Assembly (NCBI RefSeq): GCF_000276665.1 | Contig: NW_004955437.1 | Span: forward strand, 3,177,481-3,241,480 | DNA: 64,000 nt | Direction: 5' to 3' | Source of the DNA: Chinchilla lanigera | Lineage: Eukaryota > Chordata > Mammalia > Rodentia > Chinchillidae | Shown: positions 40,698 through 52,226 of the stretch, piece after piece | Position numbering within the stretch: the stretch's first letter is position 1 | How the letters are laid out: each line of letters starts with the position of its first letter | Translations under genes and position numbers: made by a program | The notes under the pieces: model-generated | Databases searched by the model: none | Told to the model about the DNA's origin: nothing | The model's input: the letters and a program-made list of their open reading frames with translations, nothing else

Positions 40698-41756
40698 CAC
40701 GTCCTCCTCGGGCGCTTGGCCTCGCAGGCGTGCGTCATCCGGCGGGAGGGGGCGGGGCGCCGGGCGCCTTGGGGCTCAGCCGGTTCGGAGCTGGGTTGCC
40801 CGGGCTCCTGGGGCCCCGGAACCGGGATAAGTGGGCCAGGCGCCGCGGCGAAGGGGGGGCGGGGTGGAGCGTGCCCTCTATTTCCTACACTGGTTCCGGG
40901 GCCCGGTGGAGGCGCGCCGAGAGCGGAGGGAAGTGCGGCGGCCCTGGAACCTGGATATCGCGCGAGGCAAGCCGCGCGCGGGCGGGCGGGCTATGGCGCA
41001 GGCGGGTTGCGGGGCCGGCGCTGGTGGCGGGGCCCGGTGCATGGCGGTCTGTCGGCGGAATCGCCCTCAGGGACTGTCAGGTTGGTGGCTGCGGGAAGAG
41101 TGGGTCCACCGTGCCCAGAGCGGGAGGCCGGGCGGGCGCAGGGCCCTGGGAAGGTCCCGAGCCCGTAGTGCCCACCCTTCTCCGGCCCCAGCCCGGCGGC
41201 CGGGCCCCTGGACGGCGGCCTGGCCCCCACCCCTCCCAGGGCCCCTGCCCCTCCGTCCCGCCCTGCGACTGCACCCCCGTGGCTCCCAGACCCACTTCTT
41301 GATAGTGCCTGTGTTCACCTCTGTGACCCCTACACCTCACCCGCTGGCCCCAAACCTCACGGTAACCCTGCATCGCTCATTGATTGCCACCCCAGCGCTT
41401 CCCAGGGGTCACAGTTCGATGACTCCCTCAGTTTGAATCAGTGACTCCGAAAGGCCCAAGTGCCCCGCGTTCCTCTAGTGACTCCCAGACTCTACCCTGT
41501 GTCCCCCACAATGATTGTCCCTCAAACCGCTCCTGACAACTCCCGAGCCACACTTAACGTGGTTTACCACCCACTCGTCTACATAACAGTGTCCCCTAGC
41601 CCCATGGTTTTCTATTCCATGTTCTCCCTTCATCCTAAAATCACCCCCACTGGCATCACTCTGCCCCCCGAGACCCCTGGTGTCAGTCAGCACTGTGACT
41701 TACAACAAGTGTCCAGCCTCATTCTGGCACTGAGGATATAGAGATGAATCTCAAGG

Positions 41757-41874
41757 AGCAGTAATTAGAGACGTCAGAGAATTCTGGAGTCTCAGGTTCA
41801 AGTCCTGGCTCCGCTTTTGGAAACCTGGGAGAAGCTCCTTCCTCACTCTTGAGCATCCGTTTCTTATCAAAATT
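41757..41874 (+). mobile_element. MIR SINE, truncated by an ID insertion
   Basis: AGTCTCAGGTTCAAGTCCTG and GCTCCGCTTTTGG match the MIR 5' part; the ID at 41876 follows directly. Confidence 0.6.
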
Positions 41875-41875
41875 G

Positions 41876-41982
41876 TTTTTGGGTTTTTTTTGTTTTGTTT
41901 TGTTTTCCGGTACTGGGAATCGAACTCACGACCTTGCGCTGGCCAGGCAGGCGCTGTGCCTCTGAGCTAAATCCCCAGCCCC
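41876..41982 (-). mobile_element. ID SINE
   Basis: T-rich head, TTCCGGTACTGGGAATCGAA and CTGAGCTAAATCCCCAGCCC. Reverse orientation, well preserved. Confidence 0.92.
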
Positions 41983-42221
41983 TCAAATAAGGGGCTAGAT
42001 GATCTCAAGAGTCCCCTTCCTATTGTGAAATTTTGCAGTTCTCAGTCAAGATAACAGTAGTTTGCAATCATTTTTGTTCCCTACTCTAGAAGTTTAATCT
42101 TGTAACTTCAGCACAGGGTCCATTTGCTTCATGAAATTTTCTCCCACATTCCCTTAACCCCCTACATTTTCAATTGTCCACACTTATTACTGTTGATCAG
42201 GTTTGCAAAGTAGTATTAGCA

Positions 42222-42395
42222 GAGTGCTTCAGCTTGGGGCCTTGATGTCAGAAACCTGGGTTCCGGTCTAACTGGCCCTTCAGCTGTGGGACCTTTGGCA
42301 TACTCATTAGCCCATCCGAAGCCTTCTGCGAAGCGAGGGTGGAAGCAGTGCCTGGGATAACATGCGCCGAGTGCTTGGCACCTGGGGAATCTTGT
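42222..42395 (+). mobile_element. MIR SINE
   Basis: AGAAACCTGGGTTCCGGTCT, TTCAGCTGTGGGACCTTTGG and GAGTGCTTGGCACCTGG follow MIR. Confidence 0.65.
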
Positions 42396-42640
42396 TTTCA
42401 CTCAGGAGCTCCTGTAGGTCTTACTCTGTCCTAGATTCTAAGGGGTCGACAGAGAACGGTAGACCCATACATTGCACAACTGCTGACGTCTTGAAATCCT
42501 CATCCTTATCTCTACTGAAGCATTCTTGCCTCCCTAGTTATTTACCCTGATACTGCCTTAATGATTGGTTTACTGACCACCTACTGTATTCCAAGCTTTC
42601 AGCAAGCCCAAGAGGCAATTATGTCCATGACCATTCCTCC

Positions 42641-42757
42641 CATTTTTTTTTTTTTTGGTTTTTTTTATTTTTATTTTTTTCTGCTACCAGGAATCGAACT
42701 CATGACGTTGCGCTTGCCAGGCAGGCGCTGTGCTGCTGAGCTAAATCCCCAGCCCCT
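42641..42757 (-). mobile_element. ID SINE
   Basis: Long T-rich head, TACCAGGAATCGAACTCATG and CTGAGCTAAATCCCCAGCCC. Confidence 0.92.
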
Positions 42758-42799
42758 TTTCCTCCCACCTTTATTGGTTTGGTTTTGGTTTTGGTTTTT

Positions 42800-42946
42800 T
42801 TGCCTTTTTGAGACAGGATTTCAGTATGCAGTTCAGGCTGCATAATGAACTCACTTTGTAGCCCAGGTTGGCCTCAGACTCATTGGTCCTCCTGTCTCAG
42901 CCTCCTGAGTGCTGGGATTACAGGTATGCACCACCACACCTGGCTT
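42800..42946 (-). mobile_element. B1 SINE
   Basis: TTTTTGAGACAGGATTTCAG, TAGCCCAGGTTGGCCTCAGA and CTGGGATTACAGGTATGCAC. Confidence 0.92.
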
Positions 42947-42959
42947 GGCTTTGTTTTAA

Positions 42960-45810
42960 ATAAATCCAAAACTTGTACAGCTAATAGCAGGGCTGGGATT
43001 TGAGTCTAGTCTAAAAAACACAACACTGTATTTCGTTGTTTCTCTTACCCCTTACCCCCAGATCTACCTAGTTTTCCATGTCATCAGCCCTGTTTCTTAT
43101 TTTCTGGTAATTCTTAAACCCAACATCAGCTCATTCCATGATCCACAGATTCCTAGGACCTTTTGCCGCATGGTGTGGTAAGACCCGTCCTATCCATGGC
43201 TTTTGGCCCTTTCATTCCTGAGACCCCTGCACCTTGTACAGGAGGAAAATGTCTTTTTAAATTTATAGCTAAGGCTCCTATAATAAAAAATCAAAAGATT
43301 TGATCAACAAGAGAAAAAGACAGATGTATTTACTATAATGGTTATAAGGCACAGGAGTCTTCAATAAGACCTAAAGAAAAGGTTAAACCTGTATTTTAAT
43401 GCTGGTTTTGAAGAGTAGATATGTAGAGAGAGACAGTAAGGCCAAAAGGATGTAATCTAGTGGTAATAAACAGGGAAATTCAGCACACCCTGTTTGTTCA
43501 GGTTCTCTCTAATCCTGTGTCTTCAAAAATAAGGACACTCCTTAGAGAGTAGGGCACCTATCACATGAGTGTTTTATCACCTGCTTCAGCATAGGAGAGG
43601 TGATAGTGACCTTCCTGCTTCTGTCATTTTCTCAAATTGCCATGTTTTGAAGTAGTATGGCCTGAACCCAATGAACTGTACCTATTACCTCCTTTGCCTC
43701 TGTAGCAGTTCTTGGAGTTCCTAGCCTTTGCCCATGATCTCACCCCAAAGTGTCTCACGCCACACTGACTTTACCTCTAGTCACTACCCGCGCCCCCAGG
43801 AGCCCACAAATCCATATAAGACCTCAATCCTAGTCTTTCTTCTTATGATCCCTTCCTAGTTTTAGTAGCAGAGTTCTGGTTTCTTCCACTTGTACCATCC
43901 TCAGCCACATCCTGTTCCTTGTAACTCATCTGATTAGCCCTTCATCCAGTGACCTGATAGCTCAGCCTCGAGAAGTGAGTCCCTCCATGCCAGCATGGAC
44001 CCATCTGTTATAACCTATATCTGTCTTTCTTCCTGAGACCCTTCCTCTGTACACCCCTACCCGATATCCTGATCTCTTGGCATCTTCCCGTATTTTTACC
44101 AAGAATCACCTTTTCAACCCAAAATTGTCGTTTTCCCAGCACCCCCTCCTTTTGTCTTCCCTCTCATTTGTCTCCCTAACCATCCACTCTCCCCTCACCA
44201 ATCTTGTTTCACATTTATTTATTAGTGGATGTTGGTTATACAGATTTTTACCTCATCAGTGTTAATGCACTTCGTCCTACTCACCAACTTCATCAACCTC
44301 TTTGGTTTTTGCAAAGAGCTACAATATATTCTTCTTTGGAAACTGATCACCAAGATCTCAGTTCTTTAGGTAGCAAAGAGAGAGCTCTTGGAAATCCTTC
44401 AGGACCCATCTGGCTATGTCTCCTGGACACGCTCCCACTGTCCTGTTTATGAAGCTGCTTGCCATATATGCCCTTGGGGTAGAATGCTTTGAGTGCCAGG
44501 CTTCCCTAGCATTGAATTAGCCCCATTGTTTCCCAAGCCCTTAGCAGGACTTTCCACTCCCCTCCCACCGGAAGCTGGATGGTGAGTAGCCAATGTGACA
44601 TTAAAGATCCGCACATCTGAAAGCCTGTTTTGTGCTCAGATTTTGTGGTCAAATTCTCAAGTCTCCTATAATGCACTTACTGCTGTAGCAATAAATACAG
44701 CAAGAGGTGAAACTACAGTTAGGGAGGGGGTATGCCATGGGGTCTACAAATTCAGGAGGGTGGTTGAAAAGGAGCTTCTGTCCTACTTACGTCATCTGTC
44801 TCAGGGTGCAAAACATACTCTAGCTTACGGTTTAGTTATTTATGTCCTTTTCTCTACAGCCACCTTGTAACTTTCTTGAGAACAGAGACTAGGTTTTATC
44901 TTCTGTCATCTTACTCCTGCCTCTCATATTAGAAGGTAGTCAGTAAATTCTTACTGGATTGAATTAACTCAGAAATTCTGTCATGTACAAGTCAAAACAG
45001 CGCATGGGTATGTTTTATGACCATAACCTCCTTCCCCAATGCCCTCCCAGCAAATATTGGACAAGTCCCTTGAATTAGTCTGGAATTTAGGCACTTCCTT
45101 TTTCAGTCATTGTTCTGGCGGGGGAATGGGTGTGTGTGTGTATGTGTGTGTGTGTTTTCCCTATGTTCTTAATATCGCTAGAAGGATTTGCTGGTAGACT
45201 GCAGTCGTAATAAAGTCAGACATACATTCTGTCTTATATAGACCTGTTCCCAAGGAAGCAAAGAGATGAAGTAGTGAGGGGCAGAGAGGATCAGAGAACA
45301 GAAGAAGTGATTGGCAAAATATTAGAAATTGCTGAAATTGAGCAGTGCGTATATGAGATTCATTATACTGTTGTTTCTGCTTTTGTGTATGTTGGAAATC
45401 TGTCATAAAAAGTTGGGGGTGGGCAGCTAAATGAACAAGGACAAATTTAGCACTGCTCTTGGAAAACACCTCAGAGCAAATGAGCTGCTGTTACTAAGTC
45501 AGTACTGTTATCTAGGTTGAGTAGTACATTTAGTCCTAACCCACCTCTCTCACCTCATCTGTTGGTGCGATATCAGGAAGCCAACCTAAAAAATTAGCAC
45601 TCTGCAGAATTGTGTGCCTGGTGGCTGGGAACTGACATCCAAGCAACAAGCACCTGTTACCCAGGTGCTTCCCTGCTTTCTAGTACAGGCTTGGTTTCTG
45701 ATGGGAAAGAGCTAGGGGCCCCTGGGGGTGGGGAAAGACTAGAGCTCAGCTAGGTCTCGTGTAGCCCAAAGCTTGCAGATTACTGGGAGATGCTAAAGAT
45801 ACAGGTATTC
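42960..45810. other. Intronic stretch without a gene
   Basis: About 2.8 kb of mixed composition, partly pyrimidine-rich on the + strand (43780-44200). A (TG)n run lies at about 45130-45155. Parts of 43240-43640 resemble an old interspersed repeat, but I cannot name it. No coding signal. Confidence 0.4.
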
Positions 45811-45819
45811 ATCCTCTGA

Positions 45820-46690
45820 TCCATCCATTCCTTCCACAAGTATTTGGTGAATGTCTGCTTTGTGCTGGGGGATGGAGGGATGAGCTCACCCGTTGGGGAG
45901 TGGATGAGGGCAAGGCATACAATAAAATATATACTAAGAAAAATAAGCAGAGGAGAGAGTGCCAGGTATCTGGGTTTGGCAGTTTTAAAGAGTGGTCAAG
46001 GAGTGGCTCACTGAAAGGGTAATGTTTGAGCAGAGCCCTGAGAGAAGTTAGGGGTAAGCATGTGTGGGGGATGTTTATTCTGGTCAGGTTAAACAGCAAG
46101 CTCAAAGGCCCTGAGGAGCGTGCATGCTATCTTTGAAGAACATGAGGAGGCCAGCCAGTGTGGCTGCAGTAGGGTAAGAGTGAGAATGACCAGATGTTAC
46201 TGGCGGAGTGAGTTGAGGCCCCACATGTTGGGTAAAAGCCACTGGCTTTTACTGTAACTTGTGAGTGATGCAGGCACCATTAGAGGATTTTAGGCAGGTG
46301 CGTGATACGATCTCACTGATGTTTTGAAAAGATGGTTCTGGCTGTGTGTATTGAGAGTCAGCTGTAATGGGACAAGGGTAGAAGAAGGGAAACTGGTTAG
46401 GAGACTACTTCAGTGGTCTAGCGGACGGACAGGGGTGGCTTGGATCCTCAGTAATGGAAGAGTGCGATGTAGTTGGGTTCTGGATTGACTTTGTAAGAGC
46501 ACCCAACAGAATTGCTGATGGGTTGGATGTTGAGGCTGACTGTCACATTTTGGGCCTGAGCAGTAAAGGGTGGGATTCACATTTACTGAAACGGGAAGCT
46601 CGCAGGGAGGCGGGTTGTGAGAAGGGGGATAAGGAAGGAGTTCATCTCTCATGTGAGGTGTTTTTTGGATATCAGAGTAGAGTTGTTGAT
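45820..46690 (-). mobile_element. L2 LINE (CR1-like) 3' region with reverse-transcriptase remnant
   Basis: About 870 bases of antisense L2 in consensus order: CCACAAGTATTTGGTGAATG (3' end), TTTGAGCAGAGCCCTGAGAG, CAAAGGCCCTGAGGAGCGTG, GGTTAGGAGACTACTTCAG and GAATTGCTGATGGGTTGGAT. On the minus strand the fragment at 46410-46652 still reads part of the L2 polymerase C-terminal region (PVSVN), with decay. Confidence 0.8.
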
Positions 46691-46782
46691 TAGCAGCTGG
46701 GTCTACAAGTGTGTTAGACTCTAGAAAGTTCCGATTCTTCTAGTACCCGGCGAGATGCAGAGAAATACGGTGGGAAGCGCTC

Positions 46783-46870
46783 TGGTGGAGTAGGAGTCCG
46801 GATGTGCTCCACTACCAGATAGCTGTGTGACCCTTTGGGACTCCTCCAGCGGTGCTGGCTGTGTCTTCAC
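46783..46870 (+). mobile_element. MIR SINE fragment
   Basis: GTGGAGTAGGAGTCCGG and AGATAGCTGTGTGACCCTTT. Confidence 0.5.
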
Positions 46871-47325
46871 TGGAAAGTGATCTCTTCAGACCAGAAAGGA
46901 GGGGTCGTCCAGGCTTTCCCACTGTGAGAGCTAATGAATTAGGTGCTTAGTAAACCCAGTACCTGTGTGATGAGAGCATTTTGGAAATTGCCAATCTCTA
47001 AGTGGAATAGAGGAATAGATGGTAAGATTCCTTCCCTTATTTGCCAGATATTGATTGTGGATGTCAGAGAGGAGGCAAGTGATAGTCCAGCTGAGCAAGT
47101 GTTCAGCCTCACTGGGACTGGGGAAGAGCTGAAGTAGTTGGGAAGGAATGTGCCAGTGGGTCTCATTCCTTCCCGCCCTCATTTTTTCAACATTTACTCT
47201 CTTTCTAGGCGCCTCTCTTAAGATGCTCATAGTTTTGCAATAGATGAAATCTGGACTTAGAAGCTGTGGTTAGATCTCATTCACAAGAAGTGGAATTGAA
47301 TGCAGATTCAGATTTGAGCTACATG
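46871..47325. other. Intronic stretch, nothing recognised
   Basis: No gene or nameable repeat between the MIR fragment and the B1 pair; the short open frames on both strands are not credible. Confidence 0.4.
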
Positions 47326-47412
47326 TCCGTGATCCCAGCTACTCGGGAAGTTGATGCAGGGGAATCAAGGCCAGCCTGGGTAATTTAGTGTGACCCTGTC
47401 TCAAAATGAAAA
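47326..47412 (+). mobile_element. B1-like SINE
   Basis: GTGATCCCAGCTACTCGGGA, CAAGGCCAGCCTGGGTAATT and TGACCCTGTCTCAAAATG. Confidence 0.8.
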
Positions 47413-47423
47413 AAAAATTTTTT

Positions 47424-47566
47424 TTTTTTGGAGACAGGCTCTTGCTTTGTGGTTGAGGCAGGCTTGGGCACACTGTGTAGCCCAGGCTGGCCTTGAACTC
47501 ACAGTGATCCTCCTGCCTCAGCCTCCCAAGTGCTGGGATTACAGGCATACACCACAAAGCCCAGCT
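47424..47566 (-). mobile_element. B1 SINE
   Basis: TTGGAGACAGGCTCTTGCTT, GTAGCCCAGGCTGGCCTTGA and GGGATTACAGGCATACACCA. Faces the preceding B1, 12 bases away. Confidence 0.9.
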
Positions 47567-47599
47567 TTCAAAATGAAATTTTAAAAACCCTACAAAGGG

Positions 47600-47695
47600 G
47601 GCTGGGGATTTAGCTCAGCAGCACAGCGCTTACCTGGCAAGCACAATGTTGTGAGTTCGATTCCCAGTACCGGAAACAAACAAACAAACAAAAAA
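47600..47695 (+). mobile_element. ID SINE
   Basis: GGGCTGGGGATTTAGCTCAG, GTGAGTTCGATTCCCAGTAC, CGG and a (CAAA)n tail; an ACCCTACAAAG / ACCCTAGAAAG target duplication flanks it. A decayed ID-like stretch follows to about 47760. Confidence 0.9.
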
Positions 47696-48026
47696 AACCC
47701 TAGAAAGCTTAGGAATATAGCTTAGAGCTCCCAAAATCTCCAGTACTGGAAAAAAAAAAAGCCAGGGGGAGGGGCTTAGTTAGATATGTGTCCTAGCGAT
47801 ATTAATCATTTGTGGGCACATTCTTTGTTTGGTGCTAATTAAACCAAAAGGCATGTTTTCCAGAAACTAAGATTATAATCAATATGACATGAAGAATGTC
47901 TTATTTTCCCCTAAAAGAGTAAAGTATTAAGGAAAACACATACTCTCACAGCATAATCCATTAGTGCCTCTGGAAGGTGTCTTTGGCTGTGTTTACCCTT
48001 GCACCTCTTAGATATTAATGCTTATA

Positions 48027-48969
48027 TGGTAGTGCCCCTTATCCACAGGCATCTGGGCCAAGACCCCCAGTGGATGCCTCAAAGTCTAGCCAGAACCGGA
48101 CCCTGCATGTGCTCTTTTCTTCCTTTGCATATACACACAAGTTTAGTACCTTTTCCTTCTTAACTAAGCATTTGTCATGAAACTGTGGCCATAACTTTTG
48201 CAGTCTAAGTCCAACAGCAAAACTAACATGAGTTTATTTTTCCTTCACAGTTTTATGGGTGGAGAATGTTTTTAACTATCGAGCTGAGCAACCTCAGCAT
48301 ACAGTGTCTTTCTTATTGAGAACTTTTGCCTTTTTTGCTTAAAGGAAGCACTTTATGGCTACTTTTTGGCATGTTTGAATTAGCAACATTACTTACTCTT
48401 GTACTTTGGGACCATTATTAAGTAAAATAAGGGCTATTTCATTGAGTTGGGTTTTTTTTGTTTGTTTGTTTGGCTGTTTTTTTGTTTCTTAGTACTGGGA
48501 ATCGAACTCGGGACCTTGCACTTACCAGGCGGACACTTGTGCCCCTGAGCTATATGCCCAGCCCTTCTGAAAATTTTGCATTGAATTTTGTTCTTTTTTT
48601 TTTTTTTTTTTTTAAGTAAGGGCTATTTCAGGTACTGCTGTCCATGACAGTCTGATCACTGAGATGGCTTCTAAGTGACTAATAGGAGGGTAGTATACCC
48701 ATGGATAACGTGGATACCCTGGACAGAGGGGGAATCCCTGACTGGGGTGGGATGGAGCAGGACAGTGCAAGACTGCATCATTTTACTCAGATTAGTGTGC
48801 AATTTAAAACTTATGAGTTAGCAAACAGAACAGTGCAGCGGGACCGTGCTTGACCCGTAAAACTGAGATAAGTTGTTTAGTTCTGATATTTTTCATTTAA
48901 TATTTTCAGAGTGTGGTTGACCGTGGGTAAGTTTGAAATCAAAACCTAGGATGGTGGGTGGGATTACTG
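48027..48969 (+). mobile_element. Tigger-type DNA transposon, interrupted by an ID SINE
   Basis: TA at 48025-48026 and 48970-48971. Left end TGGTAGTGCCCCTTATCC and right end GGGTGGGATTACTG are inverted. Interior landmarks: AAGACCCCCAGTGGATGCCT and GTGTGGTTGACCGTGGG. About 940 bases with a reverse ID at 48450-48564. The subfamily is uncertain and no intact transposase frame is present. Confidence 0.7.
48450..48564 (-). mobile_element. ID SINE inside the Tigger-type element
   Basis: T/G-rich head, TTAGTACTGGGAATCGAACT and CTGAGCTATATGCCCAGCCC. An AAGGGCTATTTCA-like duplication lies on both sides, further apart because of an extra T-run at 48594-48613. Confidence 0.82.
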
Positions 48970-48971
48970 TA

Positions 48972-50240
48972 TTGTGAGGAGAGTCTCTGACCAGGTAAAC
49001 AAGACAGGATATAGCCCATCCTAATTGATAGACCATGCACAAAACTAGTTTAGAAGAGTCATATGATCAGCGTCTATCACTTAGTGAAATGGGAAAAATT
49101 TATCCTGGTGAATGGGAAGAAAAACAACTGACATACAGATCTTAAGGTAAAGCTTTAGCCTACTTCAAGTGCCTATTCCTAAAGCTACAAATAAGCCTCT
49201 TAGGGAAATGGGGAAAAAAATCCCATACAGTCATCTGTGTTGCTGGTAGCAGTACAGGACTTACAGTGCAGAATCACAAAGATCTGCTTCATTGGATGGG
49301 TTACTCAAAGCCTTGTAACCTGCTAGACTGTAGCCTGCTGTGAGTCAGAGTGCCTCCTCTGGTGCCTGGAGTTTAACACTCCCCACAGCTTGCCATCCAG
49401 TGAATTGTGCATCTCCATGTGTTGGACTGCCCTTCAGCTTTGGGATAGTTGATACAGCATGAGATGCAAATAATTAAGATAACAAAGTAATCAGGGGCTC
49501 CTTGAGATTGAAGGACTCACCTGAGTTGTGGGTGCAGGGATGTGGTCAGGTACCTGAGACCAGAGTTTTTTCTGTCTGATACCATCCTCTAAACCTAAGA
49601 AGTACCACACTGGAGTGGCACAGCAGGGAAGGAGGAGGGTGGTCCTTGTTTAGATCCTACATCAGCCAGAACTACTGTCATGACCAGCCAAGGACACATA
49701 CCTGTTAGAGCCAGTGTGTTGTCAAGTCCTTATAGGCTCACCGCTCCCTTATGATCCACTTGACCAGCTTTCCATGTGGAATTCCTTGATGGCACTCATG
49801 AATTGTGAGCCAAAGTGGTTTTGTTGCAAACCTGTAATATTGTGGATTCCTTGTATTCCATCACTCAACTATGCTTCATGATTGGGGAATTGTAGATACT
49901 CTCGGAGCCAACAAAGACAGGGAAAAGCATGCTTTTAGATTTTTTGAGTCTTTTATTTTGCACAGATAAAACATTCTTAGAGCTTGACTGAAGTATAAAA
50001 GAAATCCATTGAAAGTCATGTTTGCCTGGTTATACCCCTGGCAGTTAGCCCTGGTTAGTAATTCCTTGACTATCCTCCCATGGACATTTTAGTGCTATTG
50101 GTAGCATACAAAAGGCACTATTATATACTTTGTCATTTTTACTTCCTTTATTTTAGAGATCACCTAGGTTAATAGAATTGTCTTCATTTGTGTCTCTGTA
50201 ATGTGGAAGTTCATACTAATAGATATTTATGCTGCTTCTG
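48972..50240. other. Intronic stretch without a gene
   Basis: About 1.27 kb, AT-moderate. Parts near 49980-50230 read like a very old LINE, but without a landmark I can defend. No coding signal. Confidence 0.4.
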
Positions 50241-50244
50241 TGTG

Positions 50245-50312
50245 GGTAAGACTGTGACTGTTACTGGGCATCAACCCCAGGGGTAGTCTACCACTAAGCT
50301 GCAGCCCTGCCC
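50245..50312 (-). mobile_element. ID-like SINE, old
   Basis: TTACTGGGCATCAACCCCAG and TCTACCACTAAGCTGCAGCC. Confidence 0.6.
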
Positions 50313-50329
50313 TCTCTTTTTGTTTTGTT

Positions 50330-50482
50330 TTCTTTTTTTTTTTTTTGAGGCAAGATGTCTCTATGTAGTGCAGGCTAGTCTTGAACTTATTATGTAGCCC
50401 AGGCTTGCCTTGAATTCACAACAATCCTCCTGCCTCAGCCTCCTGAGTGCTGGGATTACAGGCATACACCAGCCACACCTGG
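50330..50482 (-). mobile_element. B1 SINE
   Basis: TTTGAGGCAAGATGTCTCTA, TAGCCCAGGCTTGCCTTGAA and CTGGGATTACAGGCATACAC. Confidence 0.88.
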
Positions 50483-50497
50483 CTTCCTTTTCCATTT

Positions 50498-50600
50498 TTT
50501 GACAGTTTCACTAAACTGCCCAGGCTGACCTTGAACCTGCAATTCTGCCTCAACCACCTAAGTACCTGGGATTCTGGGTGTGCGCCACCATGCCCTATTG
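50498..50600 (-). mobile_element. B1-like SINE, old
   Basis: ACTGCCCAGGCTGACCTTGA and GGGTGTGCGCCACCATGCCC. Confidence 0.65.
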
Positions 50601-50832
50601 GAATGGATGTCTTTCTTTGTAGGGCCTGGGAGAAATGATGTATAGGAAATAATAGGAAGGCTGTGGGGAGAGTAAAGGAAAAACCTCAAGGATGGGAGGG
50701 CTGGCTTTTCAAGCAACGAAGTAGGTTTAGGATAAAGCTACCACTTAGCTCATTGCTGGCATCTTTTTATTTCAACCTTGTTTTGTTCTTATAGGAGACT
50801 GAGTCCAGGGGCTCCTACATGGTCTCACTCAA

Positions 50833-50834
<2 letters not shown>
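50601..50834. other. Intronic stretch, nothing recognised
   Basis: Short non-repeat interval between SINEs. Confidence 0.4.
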
Positions 50835-50877
<43 letters not shown>

Positions 50878-51020
50878 TCTTTTTGAGACAGGGTCTCACT
50901 ATGCAGTTCAGGCTGATCTTGAGCTCACTTTGTAGCCCAGACTGGCCTTGAACTCACAACCATCCTCCTGTCTCAGCCTCCCGAGTGCTGGGATTACAGG
51001 CGTGCGCCACTACACCTGGC
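50835..51020 (-). mobile_element. B1 SINE with 42-base poly-T
   Basis: 42 consecutive T (50835-50876), then GTCTTTTTGAGACAGGGTCT, GTAGCCCAGACTGGCCTTGA and GTGCGCCACTACACCTGG. Target duplication TCACTCAACC at 50825-50834 and TCACTCAGCC at 51021-51030. The long tail and intact body suggest a recent insertion. Confidence 0.93.
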
Positions 51021-51044
51021 TCACTCAGCCATTTTTTAACTGAT

Positions 51045-51125
51045 TTTTTTTCAGTGCTATAGATTGTACCCAGGGCCTTGTGCATGTTTAATCAAGCACT
51101 CTACCACTGAGCTGCATCCCTGGCC
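51045..51125 (-). mobile_element. ID-like SINE
   Basis: TGCTATAGATTGTACCCAGG and CTCTACCACTGAGCTGCATC. Confidence 0.7.
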
Positions 51126-52226
51126 ATTTGACCATTTTATTTTTAAGGACTTCTACTGTTCTAGCCATTCATTTGTTTTTGTCCCCTTCTAGCCTTGTCT
51201 TAGATGAAGTTGGGTTTTTTGCAGTTGGAACTAGATGAATGTCTAACCTCATGTCTTTTTTTTTTCACTTACAGTTCATTTGTTAATCCCACTTCATTAA
51301 TCCAGATGGTCTTCATGATTCTTGTCTAAAACATTTAAACAAGAATCATTATCCAAGTGGCTCTTGGTTTTTGTGCATTCTTTTTGTGAATGAGTTACGA
51401 AGACGAAGTTATTAGATATTCAGTCCTGAGCCTTTCCCTGTGGGGTTAAGCATAGACACGTTGTTCTCTTGAGAGCTTGGAGCAACTTCAGTGACATCAG
51501 CCAGGCGCATTTGTGCCTGTCTCACCACCTGGCCAACTTCAATAGATGGATTTGGATTTTTTAAATTAATAGACTTTCTTAAGCGATTTTAAGTTTATAG
51601 AAACATTAAGCAGAAAGTACCATATGCTTCCATTTGTGTCCCCTGCTTGTTTTATTGTGAACATCTTGCATTGGCATGGGATAGCTGCCACAGTCGGTGA
51701 GTCAGTCCCAGTACAGTATTGGTAAAGAGTCTTCACAAAGGCTTGCTCTGGGTTGTGTATTCAGTGGGCTTTGCCAAAAGCATGATGTCTTGTCACCCTT
51801 ACAGGATCAAACAGCCGAGCTTTGCTGCCCTAAAAATCCCCTGTGCTCTGCCCATGCGTCCTTCCCTCCTTTACCCAGGACTTGCGGTAACCACAGTTCT
51901 TTTCATTGTCTCTGTAGTTTTGCCTTCTCCAGAACGAGAGAGCATTGGAATCACGTGTGCATGGCCTTGTCAGACTGAATTCCTTAACTTAGCAGTGTGC
52001 CTGTAAGGTCCCTCCGTGTCCTTTGGCTCATTCATTGTTACTGCTGAATAATACACTGCCAGAGGGATGTATCAGTTTGTGTATTGAAGGACAGCTTGGT
52101 TGTTACCCAGTTGTTGGCAACTAGGAATAAGGCTGCTATAAATGTTTATATGCAGATTTTTTTCCATGGACATAAGTTTGCAGCTTATTTGGGTAAATGC
52201 CCAGAGAGCGTGATTGCTGGGTCATA

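Larger units (their letters stand above)
40260..41300 (+). promoter_or_regulatory. ZNF76: CpG island, promoter and untranslated first exon of ZNF76
   Basis: About 1 kb of dense CpG with GC boxes (GGGGGCGGGGC near 40748), a CRE and an X-box. It is the only CpG island between SCUBE3 and the first ZNF76 coding exon, on the right strand, so I assign it as the ZNF76 promoter. The start site and first exon end are not resolved; CTGTCAG before GTTGGT at 41080/41081 is one possible donor. Open frames here are GC-driven and not credible proteins. Confidence 0.75.

Noticed and set aside
40339..41436. Several 100-200 codon frames in the ZNF76 CpG island
   Set aside because: GC-rich DNA is poor in stop codons; the products are Gly/Pro/Arg/Ala-rich without domains, and the frames overlap one another.
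43240..43640. Possible LTR or LINE remnant
   Set aside because: Wording is repeat-like, but I could not match it in order to any family, so it is left unnamed.
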